A DNA stretch of 64,000 nt from Bacillus sp. S3 (GCF_005154805.1 NZ_CP039727.1:3097501-3161500); one strand, 5' to 3'; shown: positions 38,077-48,861, counted from the stretch's first letter. Notes: generated from the sequence alone by a model not told the origin. A program made the numbers and translations.

Positions 38077-40916
38077 TACAGTTTGCCTCCTTTTTCTTCC
38101 CATGTCAGTGCGGAATTAATAATTTTTGATTGACCTAGTTTATGAACATTTGGTTCGCCTTCTGCTGGGCTGGAACGGCGGCGCCGGCCAACATATTCAA
38201 CCCGGATTCCATTTGGAGCTATTCCATTGATTCGAGGCTCAACAAAATTCCATGCACCCATATTTTTCGGCTCTTCCTGCACCCAGAAGATTTCCTTTAG
38301 ATTTTTATATCGTATAAACATATCTTTTAGAATGCTTGAAGGAAACGGATAAATTTCCTCTAACCTTAACACTTGAAGCCATTCAAATTGATTGTCATCT
38401 TTTATTTCATTAGCAAGATCAATGGCCATTTTCCCTGAACAAAGGACGATTCGGGTAACTTTTTCATGATCCCTTTCCGATATGAATTGTTCTAATACAG
38501 GTTTAAATTCGCCTTCACACAGGTCAGTCCCTGACGAAGATACAAGAGGATTTCTTAACAAGCTTTTCGGTGCCATGATGATTAACGGCCTTACTTCCTC
38601 TTTCATCAACATCGCAGCCTGACGCCTTAAAATGTGAAAATATTGCGCCGCACTTGATAGGTTGGCAATTGTCCAGTTTTTTTCTGCAGCTGATTGTAAG
38701 AATCTTTCCAGTCTTCCACTTGAATGCTCCGGTCCTTGGCCCTCATAACCATGGGGAAGTAATAAAACCAGCCCTGATTTTTGTCCCCATTTCGCCGTGC
38801 CAGCTGCGATAAACTGATCAAAAATAACTTGCGCCGCATTTGCAAAGTCTCCGTATTGGGCCTCCCAAATGACCAATGTTTCAGGTGAAAACACTGTATA
38901 TCCGTATTCAAAACCAACTACCGCCGCTTCTGTTAATGGGCTGTTATATACGGCAAATGAAGCCTTTGCGTCTGAGATTCTGTGAAGTGGTGAAAATGTT
39001 GCTCCTGTTTTGTAATCATGGAGCACCAAATTCCGTTGCGCAAAAGTGCCGCGTTCTGAGTCCTGTCCCGATAATCGAATCGGCGTCCCATCTGCTAAAA
39101 TAGTAGCAAATGCAAGCGTTTCCGCTAATGCCCAATCCACTCTTCCTTTGTCACTCAGCGCTTCAGCTCGTCTATTTAAGATTTTCTCCAATTTAGGAAA
39201 CACATTAAAATCTTTTGGCCATGCTAGTAACTCTTTATTTATTTTTTGAAGAACTGCTAAGGGAACCTTCGTAATAATCGATGCCTCTTCCTTTTTAAAA
39301 ACAGGTGGTTCCGGTACCTTTATTTCTGATTCCTTTGGGATCATCGAAACTTTCTGAAAGGCAGCTTCTAATTTTTCCTGGACTTCCTTTTCCATCTTGG
39401 TTAACTCACTATCACTGACAATCCCCTCGTTTTTAAGGGTTTTCGCATAAATTTCCTTAACCGTTGAATGATTCTGAATGATGGAGTACATTTGCGGGCT
39501 CGTTGTCATCGGCTCATCCATCTCATTGTGGCCAAACCTCCGATAACCCACCAGATCAATAAGAAAATCCTTTTGAAAAACTGCACGATATTCTGCTGCT
39601 AAATTAGCTGCTTGCAAACATGCATCTGGGTCATCTGCGTTTACGTGGATAATGGGAATTTCAAAACCTTTTGCTAAGTCACTTGCATAACGAGTTGATC
39701 TCGAATCTTCAGATTCAGTTGTAAACCCAATCATATTATTTGCAATAATATGAATGGTGCCGCCGGTACGGTAACCTTTCAAGCGGCTTAAATTTAAGGT
39801 TTCTGCCACAATCCCTTCACCTGGAAATGCTGCGTCACCATGAATTAATATAGCGAGTGCTGTCTTATTATTTTCAATGGGATAACCTACTTTTGCACGA
39901 TCATCTTGCCCGGCCCTTGTAAAACCTTCAACAACAGCTCCCACATATTCCAAATGGCTCGGATTATTTGCAAGCGACACCTTTGCTTTAACCGAATTTT
40001 CACTTGAGAGCTGCCTATTTAATCCTAGATGATATTTAACATCGCCGGTCCAGCCAAAATTAATTCCAATCGAACCCTCTGAAGGAACAAGTTCTTTATT
40101 AGGTGCATGCTGAAATTCAGCAAAAATCATTTCGTATGGTTTTCCAAGTACATGTGCGAGAACATTTAACCTTCCCCTATGGGCCATCCCTATATTTAGA
40201 TAGGAAGCACCATTGTGAATAGCATCTGAAATAATTTCATCAATAATTGGCACCATTACGTCAAGCCCTTCAATGGAAAATCGTTTTTGCCCGACAAACG
40301 TTTTGTGGAGGAATTTTTCAAATTCTTCAACTTCATAAAGGCGTTTTAACGCTTTCACTCGCTGATTTTTTACATAAGACATATTTCTGGCAGATTCAAT
40401 TTTTTCAATCAGCCAATTTCTCTCTTCCACCGCATGAACGTGGTCAAACTCGTAGGCAATCGTTTTAGTATAAGCTTCTTTTATAAATAGATAGGCTTCA
40501 TAGGCATTTTCCAATACTAAAGATTTATTAGAACTAAGAATTTCCGCCGGTAAAGATAATAAATCCTCCTCAGTAAGTCCATAATTGCCTAATTCAAAAT
40601 GTGTTTGATCCGGTTTATGTGTTCCCAGTGGATAAATATTAGCTGCGAGATGCCCATAGGTTCGGATATTTTCAGCAAGTTTTACTGCTGCAATTATTTT
40701 TCTCTGCTCACTTGGATTAGACTCCAATCCGGTTGGAACGTTTGGTAAGAATACTGGAAAATCAGCCTCATTTATTTTCCCGAAAAGTTCTCTCCATTCT
40801 TCTTCCACTGACAGCGGATCTTGTTTATACCTTTCAAATTGGTCAATTAAATAGCCAAAATTTGGACCAGATAAATTATTTAGAAAGGCTATTTTTTCTA
40901 TATTTTCTTTGTCCAT
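38076..40916 (-). CDS. odhA: 2-oxoglutarate dehydrogenase E1
   Basis: Thiamine-diphosphate-dependent decarboxylase subunit, 946 aa, typical of Bacillus OdhA (944). Recognisable parts: the N-terminal small region ([18 protein letters not shown]), the TPP-binding [18 protein letters not shown] and the transketolase-like centre with [10 protein letters not shown] and [21 protein letters not shown] lies 8 nt before ATG. First gene of odhAB. Confidence 0.97.
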   Translation of the reverse strand: MDKENIEKIAFLNNLSGPNFGYLIDQFERYKQDPLSVEEEWRELFGKINEADFPVFLPNVPTGLESNPSEQRKIIAAVKLAENIRTYGHLAANIYPLGTHKPDQTHFELGNYGLTEEDLLSLPAEILSSNKSLVLENAYEAYLFIKEAYTKTIAYEFDHVHAVEERNWLIEKIESARNMSYVKNQRVKALKRLYEVEEFEKFLHKTFVGQKRFSIEGLDVMVPIIDEIISDAIHNGASYLNIGMAHRGRLNVLAHVLGKPYEMIFAEFQHAPNKELVPSEGSIGINFGWTGDVKYHLGLNRQLSSENSVKAKVSLANNPSHLEYVGAVVEGFTRAGQDDRAKVGYPIENNKTALAILIHGDAAFPGEGIVAETLNLSRLKGYRTGGTIHIIANNMIGFTTESEDSRSTRYASDLAKGFEIPIIHVNADDPDACLQAANLAAEYRAVFQKDFLIDLVGYRRFGHNEMDEPMTTSPQMYSIIQNHSTVKEIYAKTLKNEGIVSDSELTKMEKEVQEKLEAAFQKVSMIPKESEIKVPEPPVFKKEEASIITKVPLAVLQKINKELLAWPKDFNVFPKLEKILNRRAEALSDKGRVDWALAETLAFATILADGTPIRLSGQDSERGTFAQRNLVLHDYKTGATFSPLHRISDAKASFAVYNSPLTEAAVVGFEYGYTVFSPETLVIWEAQYGDFANAAQVIFDQFIAAGTAKWGQKSGLVLLLPHGYEGQGPEHSSGRLERFLQSAAEKNWTIANLSSAAQYFHILRRQAAMLMKEEVRPLIIMAPKSLLRNPLVSSSGTDLCEGEFKPVLEQFISERDHEKVTRIVLCSGKMAIDLANEIKDDNQFEWLQVLRLEEIYPFPSSILKDMFIRYKNLKEIFWVQEEPKNMGAWNFVEPRINGIAPNGIRVEYVGRRRRSSPAEGEPNVHKLGQSKIINSALTWEEKGGKL

Positions 40917-41012
40917 TCATCGAACCTCCTTAAACCGTTGTATCTGGTGACCATCTTTATTACTATTATCATTTCATAAATAAACGAACCGGAAATTGAT
41001 GTAAATCAAAAA

Positions 41013-41055
41013 AAAAAGATGTCAATAGAGTGTATACCCTTCTGACATCTTTTTT
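41013..41055 (-). terminator. Terminator of selU
   Basis: AAAAGATGTCA / TGACATCTTTTTT with a long loop and U run on the minus strand. Confidence 0.75.
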
Positions 41056-41072
41056 CACTTAAATTTGAATGG

Positions 41073-42149
41073 CTATTTTTGAGCTGATAATTGTGGCAGA
41101 AAAGATAGCTCGTCAAGTTGGGCGGCAATCTTTGTTGCAGCGTCAAGAGGATTTTCAGCAACAATGTCAAAAAATTCTCCTTCATACTCCTGCCTTGCAT
41201 GGTCATAACGCGGGTCATAATAGTGTTCAAGTAAAATCAGAATCATTTCTCGATAATCTTTTTCATGAAGTGATTCCATGAGCCTATTTCTTATTGCTGC
41301 ATCTTTCACTCGTTTTAACACCTTTTCAATTCCTAAAGCGATCTTTTCAAAATACCAAGGCTCCTGTTCATAGGGAAGCACATATTCAGAAACAAGCTGT
41401 TTAACCCTTTGTTCAGGCGATGAATGAATATAAATATTGATTCCTTTAAATTTAACATCCATTAATTCTTCCGGTTGGACTGCTTTCCCAATTCGTTTGC
41501 TTTCTGCCTCAACAAGAAAATAATCGCTTCCTGCAATTTCTTGCAGTCCCTTAAATAAAAGGGAATCAAAGATTTTTTGATTATGGCCCTCACCAAGACC
41601 AATTGTTCCAAATATTGATCCTCGATGCCCTGCCATTTCCTCCAAGTCAAGGACTGGATACCCCTCTTTAGCCAATATCTTTAATACCTCTGTTTTACCA
41701 ACACCTGTCATTCCATGAATAACAACGGCTTGATTCGGTATAATCGATGGAATTTGTTCAAGAATATGATGCCGATATGCTTTATATCCGCCGACTAAAC
41801 GCCATGCATAGATACCGGCAAATTCCAAAAAGGTAACTACGGCTTTACTCCGCATTCCTCCACGCCAACAATGGATGACTAACTCACCACCCGTTTGATA
41901 GGAATGAATGGCTTTTAGAAGGTCGGGAATTTTTGGCGAAACAAATTCCATTGCTTTCCACTTTGCTGCTGCCTGGCCTTCATGTTTATAAATAGTTCCA
42001 ACTTCTTGTCGTTCATCATTTGAAAATAGAGGGACATTGATGGCCCCGGGAATCGCCCCGTCCTTAAACTCAATTGGTGAGCGGATGTCAATGATTACAG
42101 GTTCCTTTAATTTTAGCAGGTCTTCCACAGTTATTTCCTTCATATACAT
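41073..42149 (-). CDS. selU: tRNA 2-selenouridine synthase SelU (MnmH)
   Basis: Converts 2-thiouridine to 2-selenouridine at the wobble base of tRNA Lys, Glu and Gln using selenophosphate. 358 aa (E. coli SelU 364): an N-terminal rhodanese domain with catalytic Cys94 in VIHCWRGGMRS and a C-terminal P-loop domain with GMTGVGKT (146-153), followed by LDLEEMAGHRGS. It needs SelD-made selenophosphate, which matches the selenocysteine fdhF in this window. The start may be ATG 42149 or ATG 42143, with AGGGG 4 or 10 nt upstream. It lies between odhAB and the trp operon and has its own promoter and structured leader. Confidence 0.9.
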   Translation of the reverse strand: MYMKEITVEDLLKLKEPVIIDIRSPIEFKDGAIPGAINVPLFSNDERQEVGTIYKHEGQAAAKWKAMEFVSPKIPDLLKAIHSYQTGGELVIHCWRGGMRSKAVVTFLEFAGIYAWRLVGGYKAYRHHILEQIPSIIPNQAVVIHGMTGVGKTEVLKILAKEGYPVLDLEEMAGHRGSIFGTIGLGEGHNQKIFDSLLFKGLQEIAGSDYFLVEAESKRIGKAVQPEELMDVKFKGINIYIHSSPEQRVKQLVSEYVLPYEQEPWYFEKIALGIEKVLKRVKDAAIRNRLMESLHEKDYREMILILLEHYYDPRYDHARQEYEGEFFDIVAENPLDAATKIAAQLDELSFLPQLSAQK

Positions 42150-42190
42150 TACGCCCCTAGGAAAAAAATAAATTCCGTACACATTAACTA

Positions 42191-42225
42191 TCAAAAAAAA
42201 CAAAACTTCCACGAATGGAAGTTTT
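42191..42225 (-). terminator. Terminator inside the selU leader
   Basis: Perfect 10-bp stem with a UUCG tetraloop and GUUUUUUUUGA tail, about 45 nt upstream of selU. Confidence 0.8.
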
Positions 42226-42308
42226 ATACGAAGTTTTCAGCCGATGGGAAAGTATAACTTTCCCATCAGACATAAGTGCAACTACGCCTCTGTCTACGCC
42301 CTTAGGAG

Positions 42309-42331
42309 CTTGCCAGTCGGCGAGTTTTTTT
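42309..42331 (+). terminator. Plus-strand terminator-like hairpin
   Basis: CUUGCC-AGUC-GGCGAG followed by seven U on the plus strand. The G-U pair works only on this strand (C-A on the other), so an antisense or independent plus-strand RNA ending here is possible. Confidence 0.45.
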
Positions 42332-42390
42332 AAAAATGGCAAACAATTTTTAAGTACTTTAAAAATTTTTCACATTAAGAGTATATACAT

Positions 42391-42419
42391 ATTATAAAGA
42401 AGATAATCGTTGCTATCAA
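42391..42419 (-). promoter_or_regulatory. Promoter of selU
   Basis: TTGATA (42419-42414), 17-bp spacer, TATAAT (42396-42391). Confidence 0.75.
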
Positions 42420-42458
42420 GAATTTGAGCACGCTTGTAAGCAATTAACACTTTTTCCA

Positions 42459-43244
42459 CTATTGCATTAGTGATACTTGTTTGAAATCAGACATTAATTC
42501 TTTAATTTCACTATAACGGCCCTTTTCCAATAGATCCACAATTCTACTGCCAACAATGACACCATCACAATTTTTCGTTAATTCTGCTATTTGCTCTCTA
42601 GTCGATATGCCAAACCCCGCCATTACGGGAATCGGGCTAACCTCTTTAACCATTTTCAAAAATTGATATACTGCTTCGTCGTATTCATTTCTCTCTCCTG
42701 TGATCCCCTTAACGGTTACTGTATATAAAAATCCTCTTCCTTTACCTGCTATTGTTCGTATTCGCTCAAGAGGTGTTGTAAGTGTGACAAGGCGAATCAG
42801 TTCCACTTGTGCTTCCTCAAGCTGACTTGAAATGATCTCCTCTTCCTCAATTGGGAGGTCGGGAATGATACAACCATCAATTCCGGCAGCTCGAATATCT
42901 TGAACAAATTCAACTATTCCATAGGCATATATTGGATTTATATAAGTCATGAGAATGATTGGAATAGAAATGATCTCTCTGGCTTTTTCCAGTTCTCCAA
43001 TTATCCCCCTTAATGTCGTACCATTCTTAAGTGCTCTTAAACCTGCACGTTGAATGGTTGGCCCATCTGCGACGGGATCAGAAAATGGAACACCCACCTC
43101 AATTGCTGTTGCACCAAAACTTTCAAGTAACACTAACCGGTCTGCCAAACTCTCAATTCCTCCATCCCCCGCCATGATGTAAGGAATGAAGGCTTTCCTG
43201 CTATCTTCTATAATTCCTCTAAATGCTTTCTCAAAACGATTCAT
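42459..43244 (-). CDS. trpA: Tryptophan synthase alpha subunit
   Basis: Cleaves indole-3-glycerol phosphate to indole for TrpB. 261 aa TIM barrel with the catalytic Glu in ATAIEVGVPFSDP and Asp in GIDGCIIPDLP, and the phosphate loop GFGISTREQ. ATG 43244 is preceded by GGGAGG; the longer frame overlaps trpB. Last gene of the operon; I see no strong terminator after it, so transcripts may run on toward selU. Confidence 0.96.
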   Translation of the reverse strand: MNRFEKAFRGIIEDSRKAFIPYIMAGDGGIESLADRLVLLESFGATAIEVGVPFSDPVADGPTIQRAGLRALKNGTTLRGIIGELEKAREIISIPIILMTYINPIYAYGIVEFVQDIRAAGIDGCIIPDLPIEEEEIISSQLEEAQVELIRLVTLTTPLERIRTIAGKGRGFLYTVTVKGITGERNEYDEAVYQFLKMVKEVSPIPVMAGFGISTREQIAELTKNCDGVIVGSRIVDLLEKGRYSEIKELMSDFKQVSLMQ

Positions 43245-43245
43245 T

Positions 43246-44445
43246 TTACTTCCTCCCTTCAAGATATGCTCTAACCGCATCGACATCTTTATCACCACGA
43301 CCGGATAGACAAACAACAATGTTTTCTGTTACTTTCATTTCTGCAGCAAGTTTAATAGCATAGGCAACCGCATGAGCGCTCTCAAGCGCCGGAATGATTC
43401 CTTCAAGCCTTGATAATAGTTGGAAAGCTTCCAATGCTTCATCATCCGTAATAGAATGATAGATAGCTCTTCCACTGTCTTTTAAATAGCTGTGTTCCGG
43501 ACCGACGCCGGGATAATCCAAGCCGGCAGAAATAGAGTGGGCTTCTTGAATTTGACCATCGTCTGTTTGCAATAAATACATTAACGCTCCATGTAAAACA
43601 CCTGGTTTTCCTTTTGTAAACGAGGCTGCATGAAATTCAGTTTCAACCCCCGTACCAGCCGCCTCAATTCCAAACAACCTAACATCCTTATCCTCAATAA
43701 ATGGATAAAACATCCCCATTGCATTGCTTCCACCACCGATACAAGCAACAACAGCTTCTGGAAGACACCCTTCCCTTTGAAAAAATTGTTCCTTTGTTTC
43801 TTTGCCGATAACACTTTGGAAGTCCCGTACCATTGCAGGAAAAGGATGAGGACCTACAACAGATCCTATTAGATAGTGAGTATCTTCCACATTGGTCACC
43901 CAATATCTTAGGGCTTCATTTACGGCATCTTTTAGTGTCGCACTCCCAGAGCTAACACCTACCACCTTAGCACCTAGTAATTCCATTCGAAAGACATTAA
44001 GGGCTTGCCGTTTGATATCTTCCTCGCCCATAAAAACAGTGCACTCTAGGTTTAACAGGGCGCACACAGTAGCCGTTGCTACACCATGCTGGCCTGCGCC
44101 AGTCTCGGCCACAATTCTCCTTTTTCCCATCCTAACTGCAAGCAGTGCCTGACCAATGGCATTATTGATTTTATGGGCGCCCGTATGATTCAAGTCCTCT
44201 CTCTTGAGAAAAATGTTGGCACCGCCGGCATGGTTCGTCAGATTTTCTGCAAAATATAATGGGGTCCTCCTGCCAACATACTCTTTTAACAATCTTGAAA
44301 TCTCAGTATGAAAGCCAGGGTCCTTTTTTGCTGCTTCGTATGCTTCGTTTAACTCATTGACCGCCTTCATTAAAGTTTCCGGTACAAACCTTCCTCCAAA
44401 AATGCCAAAACGGCCTTTCTCATTCGGTAATGTATACGTGCTCAT
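43246..44445 (-). CDS. trpB: Tryptophan synthase beta subunit
   Basis: PLP enzyme joining indole and serine. 399 aa; PLP lysine in [11 protein letters not shown], the phosphate-binding GGGSNAMG and the catalytic-site [10 protein letters not shown]. Its start overlaps trpF by 26 bp and its stop lies one base before the trpA start. Confidence 0.97.
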   Translation of the reverse strand: MSTYTLPNEKGRFGIFGGRFVPETLMKAVNELNEAYEAAKKDPGFHTEISRLLKEYVGRRTPLYFAENLTNHAGGANIFLKREDLNHTGAHKINNAIGQALLAVRMGKRRIVAETGAGQHGVATATVCALLNLECTVFMGEEDIKRQALNVFRMELLGAKVVGVSSGSATLKDAVNEALRYWVTNVEDTHYLIGSVVGPHPFPAMVRDFQSVIGKETKEQFFQREGCLPEAVVACIGGGSNAMGMFYPFIEDKDVRLFGIEAAGTGVETEFHAASFTKGKPGVLHGALMYLLQTDDGQIQEAHSISAGLDYPGVGPEHSYLKDSGRAIYHSITDDEALEAFQLLSRLEGIIPALESAHAVAYAIKLAAEMKVTENIVVCLSGRGDKDVDAVRAYLEGRK

Positions 44446-45061
44446 TCTCTTTTCCTCCTAAGCATTTTACTTTTTCAATAAATTCTCGTATTTTTACTAG
44501 ATCTTTTATCCCATCGGTTTCTACTCCGGAACTTACATCAACCATATTAGGTTTAATGACTTGTATTGCCTGTTCTACATTGTTTGCATGCAAGCCGCCG
44601 GCAAGAATCACTTTTCTTCCTTTTAAAAGTGAAGGTTCAACCTCATTCCAATCAAATACGGTGCCATTACCACCACGGTATTTTCCTTTTGGACTATCGA
44701 GTAAAATATATTCCGCTGGATAATGAGAACACTCGGCTAAATTTTCATTATTATAAAAGCTCTTTGCCTTTATAACGGGCAGAGAAATCGATTCACTAAA
44801 GGAAGCGGATTCGTCTCCATGTAATTGAATATGGGTTAATCCGGCAACCTTTGCGATCCTTTCGACTTCCTCCCTTGATTCATTTACGAACACCCCAACC
44901 TTAAATACATCTTGTGGCAATGCTGAAATAATTTCTTTTGCTTGTTCTACGGTAACTTTGCGTTTACTCTCAGCAAATACAAACCCAATGGCATCAGCAC
45001 CATATTGGACGGCCGCAAGTGCTGTATTCACATCCGTTATACCACAAATTTTCACTTTCAT
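44420..45061 (-). CDS. trpF: Phosphoribosylanthranilate isomerase
   Basis: Converts phosphoribosylanthranilate to CdRP. 213 aa TIM barrel with [10 protein letters not shown] (catalytic Cys7), the IQLHGDES strand and the catalytic Asp strand around LLDSPKG / TVFDW, plus [10 protein letters not shown] 4-bp ATGA overlap with trpC. Confidence 0.95.
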   Translation of the reverse strand: MKVKICGITDVNTALAAVQYGADAIGFVFAESKRKVTVEQAKEIISALPQDVFKVGVFVNESREEVERIAKVAGLTHIQLHGDESASFSESISLPVIKAKSFYNNENLAECSHYPAEYILLDSPKGKYRGGNGTVFDWNEVEPSLLKGRKVILAGGLHANNVEQAIQVIKPNMVDVSSGVETDGIKDLVKIREFIEKVKCLGGKENEHVYITE

Positions 45062-45849
45062 TTTCCCGCCTCCTTTTGAAGCGGCAGACGCAAGTCTCTG
45101 AATGCTTTTTTTACATCGTTGCTTGTCATGAATGCTTCACCAACTAAAATGCCATTCGCCCCGGCATTTCTTACTCGTTCTGCATCCTTTTTCTGATGGA
45201 TCCCGCTCTCACTAATTAGATATGCGCCAGATTTTATTACTTCAGCAGCCAATGCTTCGGTAACGTCTAGTGAAACTTGAAAGGTTTTTAAATCCCGATT
45301 ATTCACCCCAATTAACCTTGCACTCGTCTTCAGTGCCTTATTTAATTCTTCCTGATTATGAACTTCTAGCAAAACCTCCAAGCCTTTGCTTTCGGCATAT
45401 TGAAATAACTCGCTTAACCGGGGTTCTTCAAGTGCTGCTGCAATCAAGAGAATCACATCGGCGCCGCTTGCCGATGCTGCATCAATTTGCAATGGATCGA
45501 TAATAAAGTCCTTGCAAAGGATAGGCAGATCAACAGTCTTCCGGATTTTTTGTAAATCGGCAAATGATCCTTTAAAGAAGCTTTGATCTGTTAACACAGA
45601 AATGGCTGATGCGCCGGATTCTTCATATATTGCAGCTTGCACGGCCGGTTCCAGACAATCATTGATGATTCCTTTTGATGGCGAAGCCCTTTTAAACTCG
45701 GTAATTATTGCAAGATCGTCCGCTTCTTGAAGCTTCTTAATAAAAGATCTTTTTCGATATTCCGTTGATTGCAACCGTTGCTTATTTTCCTTTAGAAGGA
45801 TAACCTCTTTTTTCTTCTGTTCAATTATACGATCAAGGACGGTTTCCAT
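45058..45849 (-). CDS. trpC: Indole-3-glycerol phosphate synthase
   Basis: 263-aa TIM barrel with the IGPS signature (EFKRASPSKG), catalytic LCKDFIIDPLQI, and the C-terminal ISESGIHQKKDAERV / ANGILVGEAFM. The ATG follows the trpD stop codon with no gap. Confidence 0.96.
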   Translation of the reverse strand: METVLDRIIEQKKKEVILLKENKQRLQSTEYRKRSFIKKLQEADDLAIITEFKRASPSKGIINDCLEPAVQAAIYEESGASAISVLTDQSFFKGSFADLQKIRKTVDLPILCKDFIIDPLQIDAASASGADVILLIAAALEEPRLSELFQYAESKGLEVLLEVHNQEELNKALKTSARLIGVNNRDLKTFQVSLDVTEALAAEVIKSGAYLISESGIHQKKDAERVRNAGANGILVGEAFMTSNDVKKAFRDLRLPLQKEAGK

Positions 45850-46875
45850 TTAGATCGCCTCTTTTCTGGATGCTTTTGATTTTTCTATAAGGGATGTTAA
45901 TTTTTCGTACGCCGCTCCTGTTTGAATCATTTCTCTTGCAAGTTCAATCCCGTCTTTAATCGTGTCTGTTTTCCCGGCTGTAAATATACCGATTCCTGCA
46001 TTGAGTACAACAGTATCCAGATGCGCTCCATGTTCCCCTTTTAATACTTTGACTAAAATTTCAGCATTTTCTTTTGAATCTCCGCCTTTTATACAGCTAT
46101 TATCATACCGGGAAAGGTTCATTTCTTCTGGAAAAAAGGAATGATTGGTTATCCTGCCATTTTCCAAAAGGGTAAAATGGTTCTCTCCTTGAAGGGAAGC
46201 TTCATCCAAATATCCGGCGCCATTTATCACAACAGCTCGTTTCCGGCCAAGTTTATGCAGCACTTCTGTAAATACATTCAGCAGGTCCCTACGATAGACG
46301 CCCAGTAACTGATAGTCCAACTCTAAAGGATTAGTTAATGGGCCGATGAAATTAAAAATAGTAGGAATTTTTAATTGTTTGCGAACCATCGTAATTTTTT
46401 TCAATTTTGGATGAACATGCGGTGCGAATAGAAACGCAATCCCAATATCCTCAAGGATCTCTTCTGTTTTTTCTGCAGAAATATTTAAATTGATTCCCAA
46501 ATGTTCTAATACATCAGCACTGCCTGTTTTACTGGAGATACTTCTGTTTCCATGCTTGGCAACAGGGACCCCTGCTGCCGCAATTACAAACGCAGATGTG
46601 GTGCTGACATTAAAGCTTGATGAACCATCACCACCGGTTCCGCAATTATCAAGAACATTGGGAAACTTTCGCTTAAAGGTCAATGTATGATTTTTTAATG
46701 ATTTTACTATCCCAGTAATTTCTTCTACCGTCTCACCTTTTGATTTTAACCCCATCATAAATGCGGCAATTTCGGATTCAGATACTTCTTCGCCTAAAAT
46801 AAAATCAAATACTTCTTTCATTTGGTTCTCAGAAAAGGATTGTTTTTCAGCTAACTGGAGTAAATAATTCTTCAT
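45850..46875 (-). CDS. trpD: Anthranilate phosphoribosyltransferase
   Basis: Transfers phosphoribose from PRPP to anthranilate. 341 aa with the PRPP loop CGTGGDGSSSFNVST, KHGNRSISSKTGSADVLE and the NPhL-type loop FIGPLTNP. Overlaps the trpG end by 29 bp. Confidence 0.96.
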   Translation of the reverse strand: MKNYLLQLAEKQSFSENQMKEVFDFILGEEVSESEIAAFMMGLKSKGETVEEITGIVKSLKNHTLTFKRKFPNVLDNCGTGGDGSSSFNVSTTSAFVIAAAGVPVAKHGNRSISSKTGSADVLEHLGINLNISAEKTEEILEDIGIAFLFAPHVHPKLKKITMVRKQLKIPTIFNFIGPLTNPLELDYQLLGVYRRDLLNVFTEVLHKLGRKRAVVINGAGYLDEASLQGENHFTLLENGRITNHSFFPEEMNLSRYDNSCIKGGDSKENAEILVKVLKGEHGAHLDTVVLNAGIGIFTAGKTDTIKDGIELAREMIQTGAAYEKLTSLIEKSKASRKEAI

Positions 46876-47458
46876 TTGTCTTCTTCCTTTCTATTTCAAG
46901 TAAAAAGTTTTTTAGAATTTGTTTCCCTGATGGGGTTCCAATTGATTCCGGATGAAATTGCACACCATAAATCGGGTATTGTTTATGTTTAATTGCCATC
47001 ACTTCATGGTCATCATTTGAATAAGCAGAGATCTCTAACTGATGATTAACAGTGTTTTTTTCAATTGACAAGGAATGGTAACGCATCACTTCAAGTGGAG
47101 ATGCTATATTGGAGAATAATCCCTTTTTTTGATGTGTAATCAATGATGTCTTTCCATGCTTGATCTCACGGGCTCTTCTTATTTCACTGCCGAATGCAGC
47201 CCCAATGGCTTGGTGCCCAAGACAAATGCCTAAAATCGGAATCGACTTATAAAGGGTTTGAATCAATTCAATACAAATTCCGGCATCCTCTGGCCGTCCC
47301 GGTCCAGGTGAGAGGATAATGCCTTTCGGGTTTAAATTTTGAATTTCTTCAATCGTCAGTTGATTGTTTCGATAGACAATTATTTCTTCTCCTAATTCAC
47401 CTAAATATTGATACAGATTAAAGGTAAATGAGTCGAAGTTATCGATAAGTAAAATCAT
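46847..47458 (-). CDS. trpG: Anthranilate synthase glutaminase component
   Basis: 203-aa class I glutamine amidotransferase supplying ammonia to TrpE: oxyanion loop LSPGPGRPEDAG, nucleophile Cys in GICLGHQAIG, and the His-Glu pair in GVQFHPESIGT. It sits inside the trp operon here, while in B. subtilis the shared trpG/pabA is in the folate operon. It may also serve PabB. Overlaps trpE by 4 bp. Confidence 0.95.
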   Translation of the reverse strand: MILLIDNFDSFTFNLYQYLGELGEEIIVYRNNQLTIEEIQNLNPKGIILSPGPGRPEDAGICIELIQTLYKSIPILGICLGHQAIGAAFGSEIRRAREIKHGKTSLITHQKKGLFSNIASPLEVMRYHSLSIEKNTVNHQLEISAYSNDDHEVMAIKHKQYPIYGVQFHPESIGTPSGKQILKNFLLEIERKKTNEELFTPVS

Positions 47459-48843
47459 CGCCCACCCTCCAAAAAGGATTTTAATTTATTCGATGTTTCT
47501 TCAAACTCAGATTCCGGGTTGGAATCGTGAACAATCCCAGCTCCTGCTTGAATACTTGCTATTCCATCCTTAATAATCATCGTTCGAATCGCAAGGGCGA
47601 AATCCATATTGCCGCTAGCCGACAAGTAACCAACCGCCCCCGAATATAGTCCGCGTTTTGACTTTTCAAGGGAATTGATGATTTCCATTGCCCTCACCTT
47701 TGGTGCCCCTGAAACCGTCCCGGCTGGCAGACAGGAAGCAAGGGCATCTGCAGCCGTATATTTTGAATGCAGCTTTCCGCTAACTTCTGATACCAGATGC
47801 ATGACATGACGGAATTTTTCTACTGCCATATATTTCTTGACTTGCACAGAACCAAATTCGCAGACCTTACCAAGATCATTTCGTCCAAGATCTACGAGCA
47901 TTCGATGTTCCGCTAGTTCCTTTTCATCATTTACTAACTCTTTTTCAAGCAATTGATCCTCCTCTATTGTGGCTCCCCGCCGTTTCGTACCGGCAATTGG
48001 ATTTGAAATAACTGTTGTTCCCCTTGATTTTATTAAGCTTTCCGGCGAAGAACCGATAACGGTATAACCGTCGAATTCCAGATAAAACATGTATGGAGTT
48101 GGATTATGACTTCGATGGTTTCGATAAAGCGATAATGGTGATCCTTCAAATTTGGATTTCATTCGCCTTGAGAGAACCACTTGAAATATATCTCCATGGA
48201 GGATATGCTCCTTGGCAACTTCTACATTTTCTATAAAAGTATCTTTTGTGATTTCTGATTCAAACCCAGAAAAATGGAAAGGCTCTTCTTCAAGGTAAAA
48301 ATCAGGTTGCTTAAGTTCCTCGATTCTCTGGATTACCCGCTTTTCAATCGCTTCCGACGTGCTTGTTTTTGAAAGCGGCAAACCGCAAATCATTACCTTT
48401 TCTTTTAGATGGTCAAACACAATGACCTCTTCATAGAACATTAGATGCACATCAGGCATATCTAACCCGTTCGAAAAGTCTTCGCCAATGACTTCATATT
48501 GTCTAACAATGTCATATCCAACATAGCCGACTGCACCGCCTATAAAGGGAAAAATCTCATCTTCAATGTTGTCTGCGGGCAAAAGATTTTTCAATACCTC
48601 CAGAGGGTTTCCTTGCAAAACCTCCCTTTTACCCTCACGATCAATAATTTCATTGCAATTTCCTCTTGAAATAAGCTCAAAAGCAGGATCTGTACCGATA
48701 AAAGAATAACGGCCTGAGTCATTGTATTTATGCGAGCTTTCTAATAAAAATTTTTTGTTGCCGCTAATTTTTTGCAAAATTGAAATGGGTGTTAATGTAT
48801 CACCTTTTATCTCCTGTGAGAAATAACCATGTAATGTCTTCAT
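47455..48843 (-). CDS. trpE: Anthranilate synthase component I
   Basis: First enzyme of tryptophan synthesis, chorismate to anthranilate. 462 aa with the feedback-site motif LLESSHK near the N-terminus and the chorismate-binding C-terminal part (IAGTKRRGA, ERLMLVDLGRND-type HRMLVDLGRNDLG, LPAGTVSGAPKVRAM, GAVGYLSASGNMDFA). Leads the seven-gene trpEGDCFBA operon behind two T-boxes. Confidence 0.96.
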   Translation of the reverse strand: MKTLHGYFSQEIKGDTLTPISILQKISGNKKFLLESSHKYNDSGRYSFIGTDPAFELISRGNCNEIIDREGKREVLQGNPLEVLKNLLPADNIEDEIFPFIGGAVGYVGYDIVRQYEVIGEDFSNGLDMPDVHLMFYEEVIVFDHLKEKVMICGLPLSKTSTSEAIEKRVIQRIEELKQPDFYLEEEPFHFSGFESEITKDTFIENVEVAKEHILHGDIFQVVLSRRMKSKFEGSPLSLYRNHRSHNPTPYMFYLEFDGYTVIGSSPESLIKSRGTTVISNPIAGTKRRGATIEEDQLLEKELVNDEKELAEHRMLVDLGRNDLGKVCEFGSVQVKKYMAVEKFRHVMHLVSEVSGKLHSKYTAADALASCLPAGTVSGAPKVRAMEIINSLEKSKRGLYSGAVGYLSASGNMDFALAIRTMIIKDGIASIQAGAGIVHDSNPESEFEETSNKLKSFLEGGR

Positions 48844-48861
48844 GTCACAGCTCCCTTCGAA

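Larger units (their letters stand above)
42150..42384 (-). promoter_or_regulatory. Structured leader of selU with internal terminator
   Basis: From the predicted start near 42384: stem GUUUGCCA/UGGCAAGC (42344-42308), closing stem GCCGA/UCGGC (42321-42240), AGACA/UGUCU (42295-42268) with AGAGGCGUAGUUGCAC inside, GAUGGGAAAGU/ACUUUCCCAUC (42267-42243), and a 10-bp UUCG-loop terminator AAAACUUCCA/UGGAAGUUUU with a U8 tail (42225-42191). A second copy of GAAAACUUC just before the terminator could pair with its 3' arm instead. This looks like a riboswitch-type attenuator; I do not recognise its class. Confidence 0.55.

Noticed and set aside
42191..42384. Lysine riboswitch (L-box) in the selU leader because of AGAGGCG and GGCUGAAA words
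   Set aside because: The rest of the L-box core, its five-helix junction and length are not present, and selU has no link to lysine.
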